DNA from: CAYVBE01 sp964572825
Lineage (GTDB): Bacteria > Planctomycetota > Brocadiia > SM23-32
DNA: 64,000 nucleotides
Direction: 5' to 3'
Assembly (NCBI GenBank): GCA_964572825.1
Contig: CAZNGS010000003.1
Coordinates: 1-64,000 of the forward strand
Made by a program: the position numbers and the translations under genes. Below the pieces are notes generated by a model that was not told where the DNA came from, searched no databases, and was given only the letters and a program-made list of their open reading frames with translations. Numbering within the stretch: position 1 is the first letter of the stretch; the number at the start of each line of letters is the position of its first letter. Below are positions 16,701-25,590 of this stretch, in pieces.

Positions 16701-18032
16701 ATGAGCTACGTCGGCAACAGCGACGAGGAACGGCGGCAGATGCTCGAGGCCCTCGGGCTGGATAGCGTGGACGAGCTGTTCGAGGATATCCCGCCCGATC
16801 TGCGCACCGACGGACTGGACCTGCCCGAGGGGCAGTCCGAGCTGGCCGTTCACCGGCATCTGCACCGGCTCAGCGAGAAGAACGCCGCGCACCTGACGCT
16901 GTTTCTGGGCGGGGGTTTCTACGATCACTACACGCCGGCCGCGGTGGACGCGGTACTGCGGAGGGGGGAGTTCTACACCGCCTACACCCCCTACCAGGCG
17001 GAGGTCAGCCAGGGCACGCTGCAGGCGGCCTACGAGTACCAGACCGCCATCTGCCGGCTGACGGGCATGGAGGTGGCGAACGCCAGCCTCTACGACGGCG
17101 GCACCGCCCTCTACGAGGCCATGATGATGGCGCTGCGGATCACCGGGCGCAACAAGATCATCATGGACAGCGGCGTCAGCCCCATCTACCGCAACATGCT
17201 CTATTGCTACACCAGCAACCTGAAGGTGGAGTTCGTGGAGGTGCCCGTGCGCCACGGGCAGACGCAGCGGGAGCTGGTGGCGGAGTACCTTGACGATGAG
17301 ACGGCGGCGATCATCATGCAGAATCCCAATTTCTTCGGAGCCATTGACGACCACAGCGACGTGGCCGAGATGGCGCACCGGGTGGGCGCCCTGGCCGTAA
17401 TGTCCTGCTATCCGATCTCGCTGGCGCTGCTGAAGACCCCGGGCGAGATGGGCATGGACATCGCCACCGGTGAGGGGCAGAGCCTGGGCCTGCCGCTCTC
17501 CTTCGGCGGACCGTATCTTGGTTTCATGGCGACCCGCCGGAAGTACATCCGCAAGATGCCCGGCCGTATCGCCGGCGCCACCACGGACCGGGAGGGCAAC
17601 CGGGGGTTCGTGCTGACCCTCCAGACGCGGGAGCAGCACATTCGGCGCGAGCGGGCCACGAGCAATATCTGCACCAACCAGGCCCTGTGCGCGCTGGGAG
17701 CGCTGGTCTACCTGTGCCTGCTGGGCAAGGAAGGGCTCAAGCAGGTGGCCCGGCTCTGCGCGGACAAGGCCGAGTACGCGCGGCAGCGGCTGGAGGCGAT
17801 CCCGGGCGTGAAGGTGCGGCGCGGGGCGCCCACCTTCAACGAGTTCTGCGTCTCGCTCCCCGTCGAGGCGGGAGAGCTGGTCGGCCGCATGATCGAGCAG
17901 GGCTTCGCCGCCGGGTTCCCGCTGGGGCGCTACTACCCGGAGATGTCGCGGGACCTGCTGGTGGCGGTGACCGAAAAGCGGACGAAGGCGGAGATCGGCC
18001 GTTTCGCCGATGCACTGGAGGGGGTGCTATGA
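16701..18032 (+). CDS. gcvPA: Glycine dehydrogenase (decarboxylating), subunit 1
   Basis: A 443-residue N-terminal half of P protein, which decarboxylates glycine with PLP and passes the aminomethyl group to GcvH. Characteristic stretches are FLGGGFYDHYTPAAVD, AYTPYQAEVSQGTLQ, ANASLYDGGTALYEA and the later TREQHIRRERATSNICTNQ. The two-subunit form is common in anaerobes and thermophiles, in contrast to the single long GcvP of proteobacteria. Its stop overlaps the gcvPB start by four bases. Confidence 0.96.
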   Translation: MSYVGNSDEERRQMLEALGLDSVDELFEDIPPDLRTDGLDLPEGQSELAVHRHLHRLSEKNAAHLTLFLGGGFYDHYTPAAVDAVLRRGEFYTAYTPYQAEVSQGTLQAAYEYQTAICRLTGMEVANASLYDGGTALYEAMMMALRITGRNKIIMDSGVSPIYRNMLYCYTSNLKVEFVEVPVRHGQTQRELVAEYLDDETAAIIMQNPNFFGAIDDHSDVAEMAHRVGALAVMSCYPISLALLKTPGEMGMDIATGEGQSLGLPLSFGGPYLGFMATRRKYIRKMPGRIAGATTDREGNRGFVLTLQTREQHIRRERATSNICTNQALCALGALVYLCLLGKEGLKQVARLCADKAEYARQRLEAIPGVKVRRGAPTFNEFCVSLPVEAGELVGRMIEQGFAAGFPLGRYYPEMSRDLLVAVTEKRTKAEIGRFADALEGVL

Positions 18033-19489
18033 AACTGATCTACGAGAAGAGCCGACCGGGCCGTCGGGGGTTCCGCTTCGACGCCGCCGACACGCCCGCC
18101 AGGGCGGAGTTGCCGCCGGAATACCTGCGGGAGGAAGACGCGGAGCTGCCCGAGGTCTCGGAGCTGGACGTGGTGCGCCATTTCACGCGGCTCTCGCAAC
18201 GCAACTTCAGCGTGGATACGGACTTCTACCCGCTGGGCTCCTGCACTATGAAATACAACCCCAAATTCCTGGAGGAGGTGGCCCGGCTGGAGGGGTTTGC
18301 CATGCTGCACCCGCTGCTGCCCCAGCTCCGCCTGGGGGGCATGCTGACGCAGGGCGCGCTGGAGGTGCTCCATGAGACGGCCCGTCTCCTGTGCGAGATC
18401 ACCGGGATGGCCCAGTTCACGATGCAGCCCCTGGCCGGCGCGCACGGCGAACTGACCGGCACGATGCTCATCGCCGCCTACCACCGCAAACAGGGCAACG
18501 ATAAGACGAAGATCATCATCCCCGACTCCGGCCACGGCACCAACCCCGCCAGCGCCGCCATCGCCGGCTACGACGTGGTGGTGGCGGAGACCAACGAGCG
18601 CGGCATCGTGGACGCCCACGCAGTCGAAGCACTGCTCGATGAGCAGGTAGCCGGCATGATGCTGACCTGTCCCAACACCCTGGGCCTGTTCAACAGCGAG
18701 ATCCGGCACATCACCGAGCTGCTCCACAGCGTGGACGGCATCATGTACTACGACGGGGCGAACCTGAACGCCATCCTGGGCCGCGCTCGGCCGAACGAAC
18801 TGGGGTTTGACATCGTCCACCTGAACCTGCACAAAACGTTCGGCACTCCGCACGGTGGCGGTGGGCCGGGGTCCGGACCGGTGGGAGTGGTGGAGAAGCT
18901 GACCCCGTTCCTGCCCTCCTCGGTCGTCATCAAGCGCGAGGACGGGACCTATGCCCTGAATTACCACATTCCGGAGACCATCGGCTACATCGCCCCACTG
19001 TATGGAAACTTCGGCGTCATCCTGCGGGCATATGCCTACATCCTTCGGCTCGGCGGCGAGGGCCTCAAGGAGGTGGCCGACAACGCGGTCCTGAACGCCA
19101 ATTACCTGCTGAATGCCCTCAAAGAACACTACGAACTGCCCTATGATCGCACCTGCATGCACGAGTTCGTCATCTCCGCGTCCCGTCAGAAAGAGCACGG
19201 CGTCGGCGCGGTGGACGTGGCCAAGGGCCTGATCGACCGCGGCGTTCACCCGCCCACGGTTTACTTCCCGCTGATCGTGCCCGAAGCCCTGATGATCGAG
19301 CCGACCGAGACCGAGAGCAAGGAGACGCTGGACCGCTTCATAGACGCCATGGTGGAGATCGCGCGCCTGGCGGAAGAGGACCCCGAATCGCTCCGTCAGG
19401 CGCCGCACGGGCCGGTGAAGCGGCTGGACGAGGTGGCGGCCGCGCGGAACCTGGACGTCTGCTACGAACCCGGAGCGGCCGGGGCTTGA
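18029..19489 (+). CDS. gcvPB: Glycine dehydrogenase (decarboxylating), subunit 2
   Basis: A 486-residue C-terminal half of P protein, carrying the PLP lysine in HLNLHKTFGTPHGGGGPG. Other landmarks are FYPLGSCTMKYNPK, QPLAGAHGELTG and DSGHGTNPASAA. It starts at the ATG overlapping the gcvPA stop; the overlap and shared pathway imply equimolar synthesis. No dihydrolipoamide dehydrogenase (L protein) gene lies nearby. Confidence 0.96.
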   Translation: MKLIYEKSRPGRRGFRFDAADTPARAELPPEYLREEDAELPEVSELDVVRHFTRLSQRNFSVDTDFYPLGSCTMKYNPKFLEEVARLEGFAMLHPLLPQLRLGGMLTQGALEVLHETARLLCEITGMAQFTMQPLAGAHGELTGTMLIAAYHRKQGNDKTKIIIPDSGHGTNPASAAIAGYDVVVAETNERGIVDAHAVEALLDEQVAGMMLTCPNTLGLFNSEIRHITELLHSVDGIMYYDGANLNAILGRARPNELGFDIVHLNLHKTFGTPHGGGGPGSGPVGVVEKLTPFLPSSVVIKREDGTYALNYHIPETIGYIAPLYGNFGVILRAYAYILRLGGEGLKEVADNAVLNANYLLNALKEHYELPYDRTCMHEFVISASRQKEHGVGAVDVAKGLIDRGVHPPTVYFPLIVPEALMIEPTETESKETLDRFIDAMVEIARLAEEDPESLRQAPHGPVKRLDEVAAARNLDVCYEPGAAGA

Positions 19490-19521
19490 AGCCGCTGCGG
19501 TAGCCGCGGATAGGAAGCTCT

Positions 19522-20253
19522 ATGCAGCTCGTTCGATTCGACGGCGCTGACCTGTTGGCCCACCTGGCCTGTGATGAGATTCTGCTCGGACAGGCGGAGG
19601 CGGGTCAGCGCGGCGAAATGCTCCGCGTTTACGAGGTAAAGGCCCCGGGCGTCGTCATGGGCGTCGGGGGACGGTGCCGGCGCGAGGTGCGGCTTGACGC
19701 CTGCCGCGCGGCGGGGGTGCCGATCGCGCGCCGCTGCTCCGGCGGCGGAACGGTGCTGGTTGGGCCGGGCTGCGTGCTCTACAGCCTGGTGCTCGATATG
19801 CGCGCGCGGCCGGAGATGCGGACGGCAAGGAGGTCCTATCAGCTTCTGCTGGCCCCGCTGGCGAAGGCGCTCTCCAGGGGAGACGGCGAGGTGCAGCACG
19901 CCGGACTCTCGGACCTGGCGCTGAATGGCCGAAAGGTCGGCGGGAGCGCGCAGAAGCGTGGACGAAGATATGTCCTTCACCACGGCACATTGCTCTACAA
20001 CCTTCCCGTTGATCTCATGGACCGGTACCTCGGGGCCCCGCCGAATGCCCCGGTCTATCGTGGCGACCGTTGCCACACCGAATTTGTGACAAACCTGGAC
20101 CTGTCGAGGGAGAACGTTATTCACGCTTTCAGAAGGGCCTACGATGTAGACGGATCGACGGGCGCGCTGGATTTGACGAACGAGTTGAATAAAGTCGTGG
20201 CCGACCTGACGGCGCGCAAGTACGGCTCCGAAGAATGGACCTACCGCCGCTGA
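19522..20253 (+). CDS. lplA: Lipoate-protein ligase A family protein
   Basis: A 243-residue protein of the biotin/lipoate A/B protein ligase family, which attaches lipoate (or transfers octanoate) to carrier lysines. The RRCSGGGTVLVGPGCVLYSL segment forms the lipoyl-AMP pocket, and the conserved lysine is in LNGRKVGGSAQ; YVLHHGTLLYN follows. It lacks the accessory C-terminal domain of E. coli LplA, so it could equally be a LipM-type octanoyltransferase. It is the last gene of the gcv run (32-base gap), so its target is probably GcvH. Confidence 0.88.
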   Translation: MQLVRFDGADLLAHLACDEILLGQAEAGQRGEMLRVYEVKAPGVVMGVGGRCRREVRLDACRAAGVPIARRCSGGGTVLVGPGCVLYSLVLDMRARPEMRTARRSYQLLLAPLAKALSRGDGEVQHAGLSDLALNGRKVGGSAQKRGRRYVLHHGTLLYNLPVDLMDRYLGAPPNAPVYRGDRCHTEFVTNLDLSRENVIHAFRRAYDVDGSTGALDLTNELNKVVADLTARKYGSEEWTYRR

Positions 20254-20271
20254 GAGGCCGGGCAAACAGGT

Positions 20272-20562
20272 TCATTCCAAACCTGTAGCGTCGCGGGCGC
20301 CCTCGATCTCGGCGATGGTTGCCCGGATGCGCGGAGCCGGGGCGACGGCAACGATTGTAATGCGGTTCAGGGCACGTCGCGCGCCGAGCAGTGGTCCACC
20401 CCCGGCATTGCGGCCAGGGTCCTCTCTATCCCGGATATGGTCTTCTCTCGTACAGCTTGGTGCCTGCGCGGACAGAGCGTTCATACCCACCATAAGGATG
20501 GCGAAAAACGCGGTGAGTGCAAGTACCTTCCGGTGCAAGCCTGCGCCGGTGAAACCCCTCAT
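20272..20562 (-). CDS. Possible small secreted protein, function unknown
   Basis: A 96-residue reading frame opening with a convincing signal peptide: basic MRGFTGAGLHRK, a hydrophobic core ending in MNALSA, and a predicted cleavage site before QAP. The mature part is about 60 residues, rich in Arg and Ala, with no motif I recognise. An in-frame ATG at 20691 has a better ribosome binding site (AAAGGGAG) but would place the signal peptide internally. A promoter-like pair lies upstream at 20764-20791. It could be a chance frame; its convergent position after lplA gives no functional clue. Confidence 0.35.
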   Translation of the reverse strand: MRGFTGAGLHRKVLALTAFFAILMVGMNALSAQAPSCTREDHIRDREDPGRNAGGGPLLGARRALNRITIVAVAPAPRIRATIAEIEGARDATGLE

Positions 20563-21046
20563 ATGGTTGACGTGGTGGAATCCCCTCGTGAAGGACGAGT
20601 CAATGGCATGATTCGGTGCTTCGGGCTCTCCGGGGAACTCCCTGTTATGGCATTGTCGGAGGGGCGCGAACGCGCGACACAGGCGGCCCATATGGCTCCC
20701 TTTCCTCTGCCCCGGCTATTGCCCCCGGCCCGTCGGAACGGGCGAGTGACAGAAGTGGACGATAGAATACACGTGTTTTACCAAGCGTCAAGGGTCGCGG
20801 CTGACTCGGCCATTTGGCTCTGATGGCTTTCTGTCTCGTCCTTTCGGGCTCAACTGTGTTGTGGCCGCTTCGAACCCCCGGGGCTGCGCCCTGGGCTGGT
20901 ATGTCCGGCTCTTACAGAGCCGAAGGGACACGGCTCCACGTGGAGGATCATGCCCTGAAAGCGTGCCCATTCTCCCGCGGGGACGCTATATATGGGGAGG
21001 GCTTTCCTCTTCAATTGTCGAAAGTCGAACTCAAGGAAGGTGGAGC
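20563..21046. other. Intergenic region, mostly featureless
   Basis: Apart from the minus-strand promoter-like pair at 20764-20791 I see no gene, RNA or convincing terminator. A T-arm-like string (CTTCGAACCC) near 20870-20880 does not fold into a tRNA. Confidence 0.5.
20764..20791 (-). promoter_or_regulatory. Sigma-70-type promoter upstream of the small secreted ORF
   Basis: On the minus strand TTGACG (20791-20786), a 16-base spacer and TATTCT (20769-20764). The start would be near 20757, about 65 bases before the ATG at 20691 and 195 before the ATG at 20562. It is the main support that something is transcribed here. Confidence 0.35.
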
Positions 21047-22102
21047 TCAGATGAGGTTGGACAGCAGCTCTTCCAGGGACAACTCCACCAGGCCGGTGCA
21101 GGCGTCGGCCGCGCCGTAATAGATGAGCAGCCGATCGTCGCGCCGCAACAGGCCCGTGGGGAAGACCACGTTATCGACGAAGCCCCGGCACTCGAAATCC
21201 GCCTTCGGTACCAGCACGGGCTCCGTCGACCGGCCGACCACCCGACCCGGCTCGTCGCGGTCCAGCAGCAGGCAGGCAGCGGAGTATGTGCCCACCTGCC
21301 CCTGTTCTCGGGGTTCGGCCTTTCCGTGGTAGATTTCCAGCCACCCCCGGTCGGTTTCGAGCGGGGGCGGGCCGGCACCGATGCGCGATATCTCCCAGGC
21401 GGCAGTGCCTGAATGGAGCGCCCGGTGGCCGCCCCAGTCCAGCAAATCGTCCGAGTAGCCCACCCAGATGCCGGGCGGCCCGAAGTGCATGTGCGGGTTG
21501 GGCCGGTGCAGGGCGGCGTATCGGCCGCCGATCTTCCGGGGGAAAAGGACCACGTCCTTGTTCTCGGGCGGGAATATGATGCCGTGCCGTTCGAATGTGC
21601 GGAAATCCTGCGTGGAGGCCAGCGCGGTGGCGGCTCCGTGGCGCGACACCGCCACGTAGGTGATGTAGAACCGATCGCCCAGAGGGGTAATGCGGGCGTC
21701 TTCCACACCGTAGGTCTCGTAATGGGAATGCGGCGTGAAATCCCGGCCGGCAGCGGGGTCGAAGGACCGGCCGTCCGCGCTGCGCAGCACCCGCAGGTGG
21801 GAGGTCATGGTGAGCCGGAGAGCGCCCGTCTCCCGCAGCAGCACCAGACGCGGATCAACGGGCATGACCGCCTCCTCGGGAAACCAATCAACCACTGCCT
21901 CGCCGCCTTTCCAGCGCGGCAGACCCACGTATCCCTCCCGGTGGGGCCGGGCCTGCTCGGCCACGCGGACCATGAGCACGATCTCCCCGTTCAGCTCGAC
22001 TGCACCGGGATTGAAGGCCCCCATCACCTGAAGTTCCGCGCCGGATGCTCGCACCTGCCCGGGGCCGAGCAGGCGGACGGTGTTGAGTCGTCGGACCGTC
22101 AT
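21047..22102 (-). CDS. Glycoside hydrolase family 130 protein (mannoside phosphorylase-like)
   Basis: A 351-residue five-bladed beta-propeller glycosidase of the GH130 type. Support comes from FNPGAVELNGEIVLMVRVAE near the N-terminus, the YGVEDARIT segment, a PRKIGGRYAALHRPNPH stretch and a closing DNVVFPTG. GH130 enzymes phosphorolyse or hydrolyse beta-mannosides; which mode applies cannot be read from sequence by eye. The gene is last in a five-gene minus-strand operon (23-base gap to the oxidoreductase gene). No signal peptide, so it is intracellular. Confidence 0.88.
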   Translation of the reverse strand: MTVRRLNTVRLLGPGQVRASGAELQVMGAFNPGAVELNGEIVLMVRVAEQARPHREGYVGLPRWKGGEAVVDWFPEEAVMPVDPRLVLLRETGALRLTMTSHLRVLRSADGRSFDPAAGRDFTPHSHYETYGVEDARITPLGDRFYITYVAVSRHGAATALASTQDFRTFERHGIIFPPENKDVVLFPRKIGGRYAALHRPNPHMHFGPPGIWVGYSDDLLDWGGHRALHSGTAAWEISRIGAGPPPLETDRGWLEIYHGKAEPREQGQVGTYSAACLLLDRDEPGRVVGRSTEPVLVPKADFECRGFVDNVVFPTGLLRRDDRLLIYYGAADACTGLVELSLEELLSNLI

Positions 22103-22125
22103 GGTGTCCCCCGGATCGTTTCTTC

Positions 22126-23244
22126 TCAGTCGTCGGTGTGGGCCAGCCGGTCTGCTTCCAGTGCGAGTGCCAGGGAGCCGCGGCCGTTCTCCCCGGTAAC
22201 GACCCGCTCATGCGACCGATCCCGAATCCAGGCGATCTGGTCCCGCACGAGGCGACGGATCAACTGCCCGTAACGGTGCCACTTATGCTCTCCCTGCCCC
22301 GAGGAGAGTTCGATCATCTGGTAGACGTCCAGGTCCTTGTGCCGGGCGCGGCAATGGCGCCGGCCACCGCCGTAGGGATGGGTGACGTCGATCGTGCAGC
22401 GGGGAAAGAGTTCACAGAGCAGGCGCGTGTCCCTCTCGCTCACCACCGCCCGCACGTGCGCCCGGGTGGGAATCCATTCGTGGAGCGTCACGTCGCCCCG
22501 CTCGAAGACTATGCGCAGCTCCTGGCGGTCCATCCGGTTGGGCTGGTGGAAGCCGTGGTACATGTTGACCAGCGCCGTATCGCCGTATCGGACAGTGCAT
22601 TGAACCTGCTCTTCGATGTCTGTGCCGGGCCGAAGCGTGCTCTCGGCGGAGACCACCTCGCCGTCTCCCAGCCATCCGGCGAACATGTCGAAGAAGTGCA
22701 CACCGTGTTCGACAAATATGCCCCCGCTCTTCCGGCGGTCCCAGAACCAGTGGTCGGGCGGGAGGCTTTCGTCGGCGGCGTAATTCTCGAAGTAGGCGTG
22801 GAGAGGTTCGCCCAGAGGTTTCTGCTCGACCAGTTCCCGCACCGAATCGTAGAGCGGATTGTAGCGCTGCATGAGGTCCGCCACGACCAGCAGGTCGTTC
22901 TGCGCGGCCGTCTCCAGCATCTGGTCGGCCTGGTCGAGCTTCAATGCGAAGGGCTTCTCCACGATCACGTGCTTTCCCGCCCGCAGCGCCTTCATGGCCT
23001 GCGGATGATGCAGAAAGGGCGGCGTGGCGATATAGACCAGGTCCACGTCGTCGCGCTCGACCAGGGCGTCCACCTCCTGGATGTCCGGTATGCCGAACCT
23101 CTCGGCGGCCCGGTAGGCGGCCTCCCGGTGCGTGCCCGCCATGCCGGTCAGCTCGATGCCCTGCACCTGGGCCAGTTGCTGCAGGGCGAACAGGCCGAAT
23201 CCGCCGCATCCTATGACGCCCACTCGAATGGCCTCCTCGTCCAT
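22126..23244 (-). CDS. Gfo/Idh/MocA-family oxidoreductase
   Basis: A 372-residue NAD(P)-dependent oxidoreductase with VGVIGCGGFGLFA at the N-terminus and the full catalytic AGKHVIVEKPFAL motif, unlike the two paralogs in the sulfatase locus. WFWDRRKSGGIFVEHGVHFFDM in the second domain carries the typical substrate-site histidines. I start at the ATG at 23244 preceded by GGGGGCAA. It lies between a VOC-family gene and the GH130 gene, so it probably oxidises or epimerises a sugar released by the latter. Confidence 0.9.
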   Translation of the reverse strand: MDEEAIRVGVIGCGGFGLFALQQLAQVQGIELTGMAGTHREAAYRAAERFGIPDIQEVDALVERDDVDLVYIATPPFLHHPQAMKALRAGKHVIVEKPFALKLDQADQMLETAAQNDLLVVADLMQRYNPLYDSVRELVEQKPLGEPLHAYFENYAADESLPPDHWFWDRRKSGGIFVEHGVHFFDMFAGWLGDGEVVSAESTLRPGTDIEEQVQCTVRYGDTALVNMYHGFHQPNRMDRQELRIVFERGDVTLHEWIPTRAHVRAVVSERDTRLLCELFPRCTIDVTHPYGGGRRHCRARHKDLDVYQMIELSSGQGEHKWHRYGQLIRRLVRDQIAWIRDRSHERVVTGENGRGSLALALEADRLAHTDD

Positions 23245-23261
23245 CGGTTGCCCCCTGGTGT

Positions 23262-23663
23262 TCAGTCGAGATGAGGTGCCTGTTTGCTCTCTTCGGTGTA
23301 AGCATGCAGCTCGATGCGGTTGCCGTCCGGATCGGACAGCCATGCCTGCCAGCTATTGTCGGAGCCCAAACTGGGATCGGAGACCTCCACGCCCCGCTCC
23401 CGAAGTTCGGCCACGGTGGATTCGATGTCGTCCACCTCCAGGCAGAAATGCCGGTACGAAGCGGGCCCAGCGTCCTGCGCTAAATCGCCTTCGAATAGCT
23501 CCACGAACGTGCGGCGACCGGCCTTCAGGTAGACCCCGAAACGTTCTCCGGCGTCGTTGAGGAAGTCGAACGCGTGGCTCAATCCCAGCCTGCCGCAGTA
23601 GAAGTCGGTCGAGGCATCCAGGTCGGAGACGGTAAAACAAACATGCGCTACACCGGTGATCAT
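23262..23663 (-). CDS. VOC-family (glyoxalase/dioxygenase fold) metalloprotein
   Basis: A 133-residue protein with two beta-alpha-beta-beta-beta modules of the vicinal oxygen chelate fold. The four expected metal ligands are visible: His in GVAHVCFTV, Glu in FVELFEGD, His in YRHFCLEVDD and Glu in NRIELHAY. The family includes lactoylglutathione lyase, epimerases and dioxygenases, and the sequence does not decide between these. In a sugar operon an epimerase or isomerase role is plausible. Short gaps (17 and 40 bases) tie it to both neighbours. Confidence 0.88.
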   Translation of the reverse strand: MITGVAHVCFTVSDLDASTDFYCGRLGLSHAFDFLNDAGERFGVYLKAGRRTFVELFEGDLAQDAGPASYRHFCLEVDDIESTVAELRERGVEVSDPSLGSDNSWQAWLSDPDGNRIELHAYTEESKQAPHLD

Positions 23664-23703
23664 CTTGAGACTGGCTCCTTGAATGAAATGCGGTCGCCGC
23701 GGG

Positions 23704-24669
23704 TCATTTGCGCCAGTCGGAGCCTCCGGGAAGCTCCTGGTGGCGCAGCCGGTTCACCGGCGCCCGGTCGTCGGTCAAGATGGGCGCGTCGGGGTCGGGT
23801 TTCAGGTCGGTGCGCAGGCGCCGGGATACCTGGCGGAGGTCGAACGCGAAGCGATGTTTCTCCTGGAGCTGCTCGGCCCGCTGTACGGCCTCCCGGCTGG
23901 GCAGCGGCTCCAGGGCCGGGCCCGGGGCGATCAGCATGGCGTTCGTGGAGCGCTCCCCGACATAGACCTGGCAGTGCTCAAACGCGGCCATGAAGGTCTT
24001 GAGCTGGGCCTCCGCCAGGCGATAGGTGTAGATGGCGTTGGAGGCGAGCACTCCGTCGTCTGCCAGGATACCTTTCAGCTCTTCCAGGTACTCCTTCGTC
24101 ATCAGGTGGAAGGGGATGTACTCGCTGGTGCAGGCGTCCAGCACAATCAGGTCGTAGCGGGGGACTTCCTTGCGCAGCAGGAGGCGCTTGACGAACACGC
24201 GTCCGTCCACTACGTGCACCTGGAGCTTCTCATCCGTTTCGAACCCGAAAAAACGCTCGGCGATGGCGGGAATGGCGGGGTCAATCTCCGCCACGTCGAT
24301 CTCGGCCTCCGGGAAATAATGCCGCATCTCGCGCGGTATCACCCCTCCGCCCAGGCCCACCACCAGCACCCGGCGCGGCCGGGGGTTGTAGAGCAGCGCC
24401 CCGAAGGCCAGCGTGGTGTACTCGTGGACGTGCCGCCTGGGGTTCTGCAGGTCAACACGGCTCTGGACGATGAGCGGATCGCGCCTGCCGAACCGCAGGG
24501 AGCGGACCGAGCCCCGCTCGTACACGAATATCCTGTTGTACAGAGAGTTTTGCGTGTAGATCACCCGGCCCAACGATGCGCCGCTGGCGACCAGGACGAC
24601 GAGCCCCAGCATGAGCAGCGCACCGGCCGCCACCCGGACCGCTAGGACCGGCAGATGCAGTCGTTTCAT
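23704..24669 (-). CDS. Spermidine synthase-like methyltransferase-fold protein, membrane-anchored
   Basis: A 321-residue protein with one N-terminal membrane segment (about residues 8-30) and a spermidine-synthase-like Rossmann domain: VLVVGLGGGVIPREM, DVAEIDPAI, VVDGRVF and YDLIVLDACTSEYIPFHL. The usual catalytic Asp-Asp pair of true aminopropyltransferases is not clear, so polyamine synthesis should not be assumed. Its start overlaps the stop of the upstream membrane protein gene by four bases. Elsewhere this pair is often fused as one membrane-bound spermidine-synthase-like protein; here it is split. Confidence 0.82.
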   Translation of the reverse strand: MKRLHLPVLAVRVAAGALLMLGLVVLVASGASLGRVIYTQNSLYNRIFVYERGSVRSLRFGRRDPLIVQSRVDLQNPRRHVHEYTTLAFGALLYNPRPRRVLVVGLGGGVIPREMRHYFPEAEIDVAEIDPAIPAIAERFFGFETDEKLQVHVVDGRVFVKRLLLRKEVPRYDLIVLDACTSEYIPFHLMTKEYLEELKGILADDGVLASNAIYTYRLAEAQLKTFMAAFEHCQVYVGERSTNAMLIAPGPALEPLPSREAVQRAEQLQEKHRFAFDLRQVSRRLRTDLKPDPDAPILTDDRAPVNRLRHQELPGGSDWRK

Positions 24670-25331
24670 GGCATATCCCCGGTGTGGGTCTGTTTCCGTT
24701 CATTGCGGTCGGCTCTGGGGACAGCCGATCGCGCTCCGGCCAGTGCGCTGTGAACCAGGATCGTTGCCCCCAGCGCAACGAGAATGCCTCCGGAGACCCA
24801 CAGCGTCAGCTTCAAAGACAGCAGCACCAGGTAGAACGCCGTCACAATGCAGCCCCCGAAACTGGCGATGGTCGAAAGGGCGAACACCCGGCCTGCGTTC
24901 AACCCCGAGTCAGCCGCCCGCGTTGTCAGCCAGCGCACGACGGTGGGGGACACAGTGCCCAGCAGCACGGTGGGCGCCGCGAACAGCACCAGGGAAGCCG
25001 CCAGCGATCCCAACCTTATGCTGGGGACGAGGCGGAATATGAGGCTGCACACCGGATCGGCCAGCGCGGGCATGACCGCCATCCAGATCCCGGCCACCAG
25101 CACGCTCAGCCCCAGTGCCTGCTTGCTGCGCGGCCGTTTCGAGAGCCATCCACCCAGCATGTAACCGCCGGAGAGACTCAGCAGGAAGACGCCGATCACG
25201 CTGCCCATCACCACGTAGACCTGACTGCCGAAGTTGGGCGCCAGTATGCGCCCGCCGAGCAGCTCCAGCTCCATCACGAACCACCCGCAGATGGCGGAGA
25301 TGGAGAGTATCGCCGCCGTGCGCAGCCGCAT
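24666..25331 (-). CDS. Multi-pass membrane protein, partner of the spermidine synthase-like protein
   Basis: A 221-residue protein with six or seven predicted membrane helices, resembling the transporter-like N-terminal half of large fused spermidine-synthase-family proteins: ELELLGGRILAPNFGS, then GGYMLGGWLSKR and a FGGCIVTAFYLVL helix. Start choice is uncertain; the ATG at 25331 is the first ATG in frame and begins right at helix 1, but it has no clear ribosome binding site and TTG starts upstream (for example 25397) are possible. The four-base overlap with the next gene points to coupled translation and a physical complex. It is the first gene of the operon. Confidence 0.75.
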   Translation of the reverse strand: MRLRTAAILSISAICGWFVMELELLGGRILAPNFGSQVYVVMGSVIGVFLLSLSGGYMLGGWLSKRPRSKQALGLSVLVAGIWMAVMPALADPVCSLIFRLVPSIRLGSLAASLVLFAAPTVLLGTVSPTVVRWLTTRAADSGLNAGRVFALSTIASFGGCIVTAFYLVLLSLKLTLWVSGGILVALGATILVHSALAGARSAVPRADRNERKQTHTGDMP

Positions 25332-25506
25332 CGAGGGGGTTGAGTCGGATTTCGGGGTCGCTTCATCTTCCGTTTTCAATGCCGGCTTCCCCCACAAGAG
25401 AACCCGATGGTGGTGCAGAACCGCCGAGCCGAAGTTCTCGGCGCCAGCCCCACGTACTCTACCCGTGGCAGCGCAGGGGCGCAAGCGCGCGGGACCAATG
25501 CCGGGC

Positions 25507-25535
25507 TTGAGCTTTTACCCCCCATACTGTAGCAT
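25507..25535 (+). promoter_or_regulatory. Sigma-70-type promoter for metX
   Basis: TTGAGC at 25507-25512, a 17-base spacer and TAGCAT at 25530-25535, giving a start near 25542 and a leader of about 50 bases. It lies in the divergent gap between the membrane protein gene and metX. Confidence 0.35.
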
Positions 25536-25590
25536 GATATTTTACTGGCTGCTGCTTTTCCACCATTCGCAAAGGTTTGCCCCCGCCGTT

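Noticed and set aside
20860..20900. T-arm-like string suggesting a tRNA
   Set aside because: No acceptor, D or anticodon arm can be folded around it on either strand.
23704..25331. True spermidine synthase with polyamine role
   Set aside because: The catalytic aspartates typical of aminopropyltransferases are not evident, and no S-adenosylmethionine decarboxylase gene is nearby.
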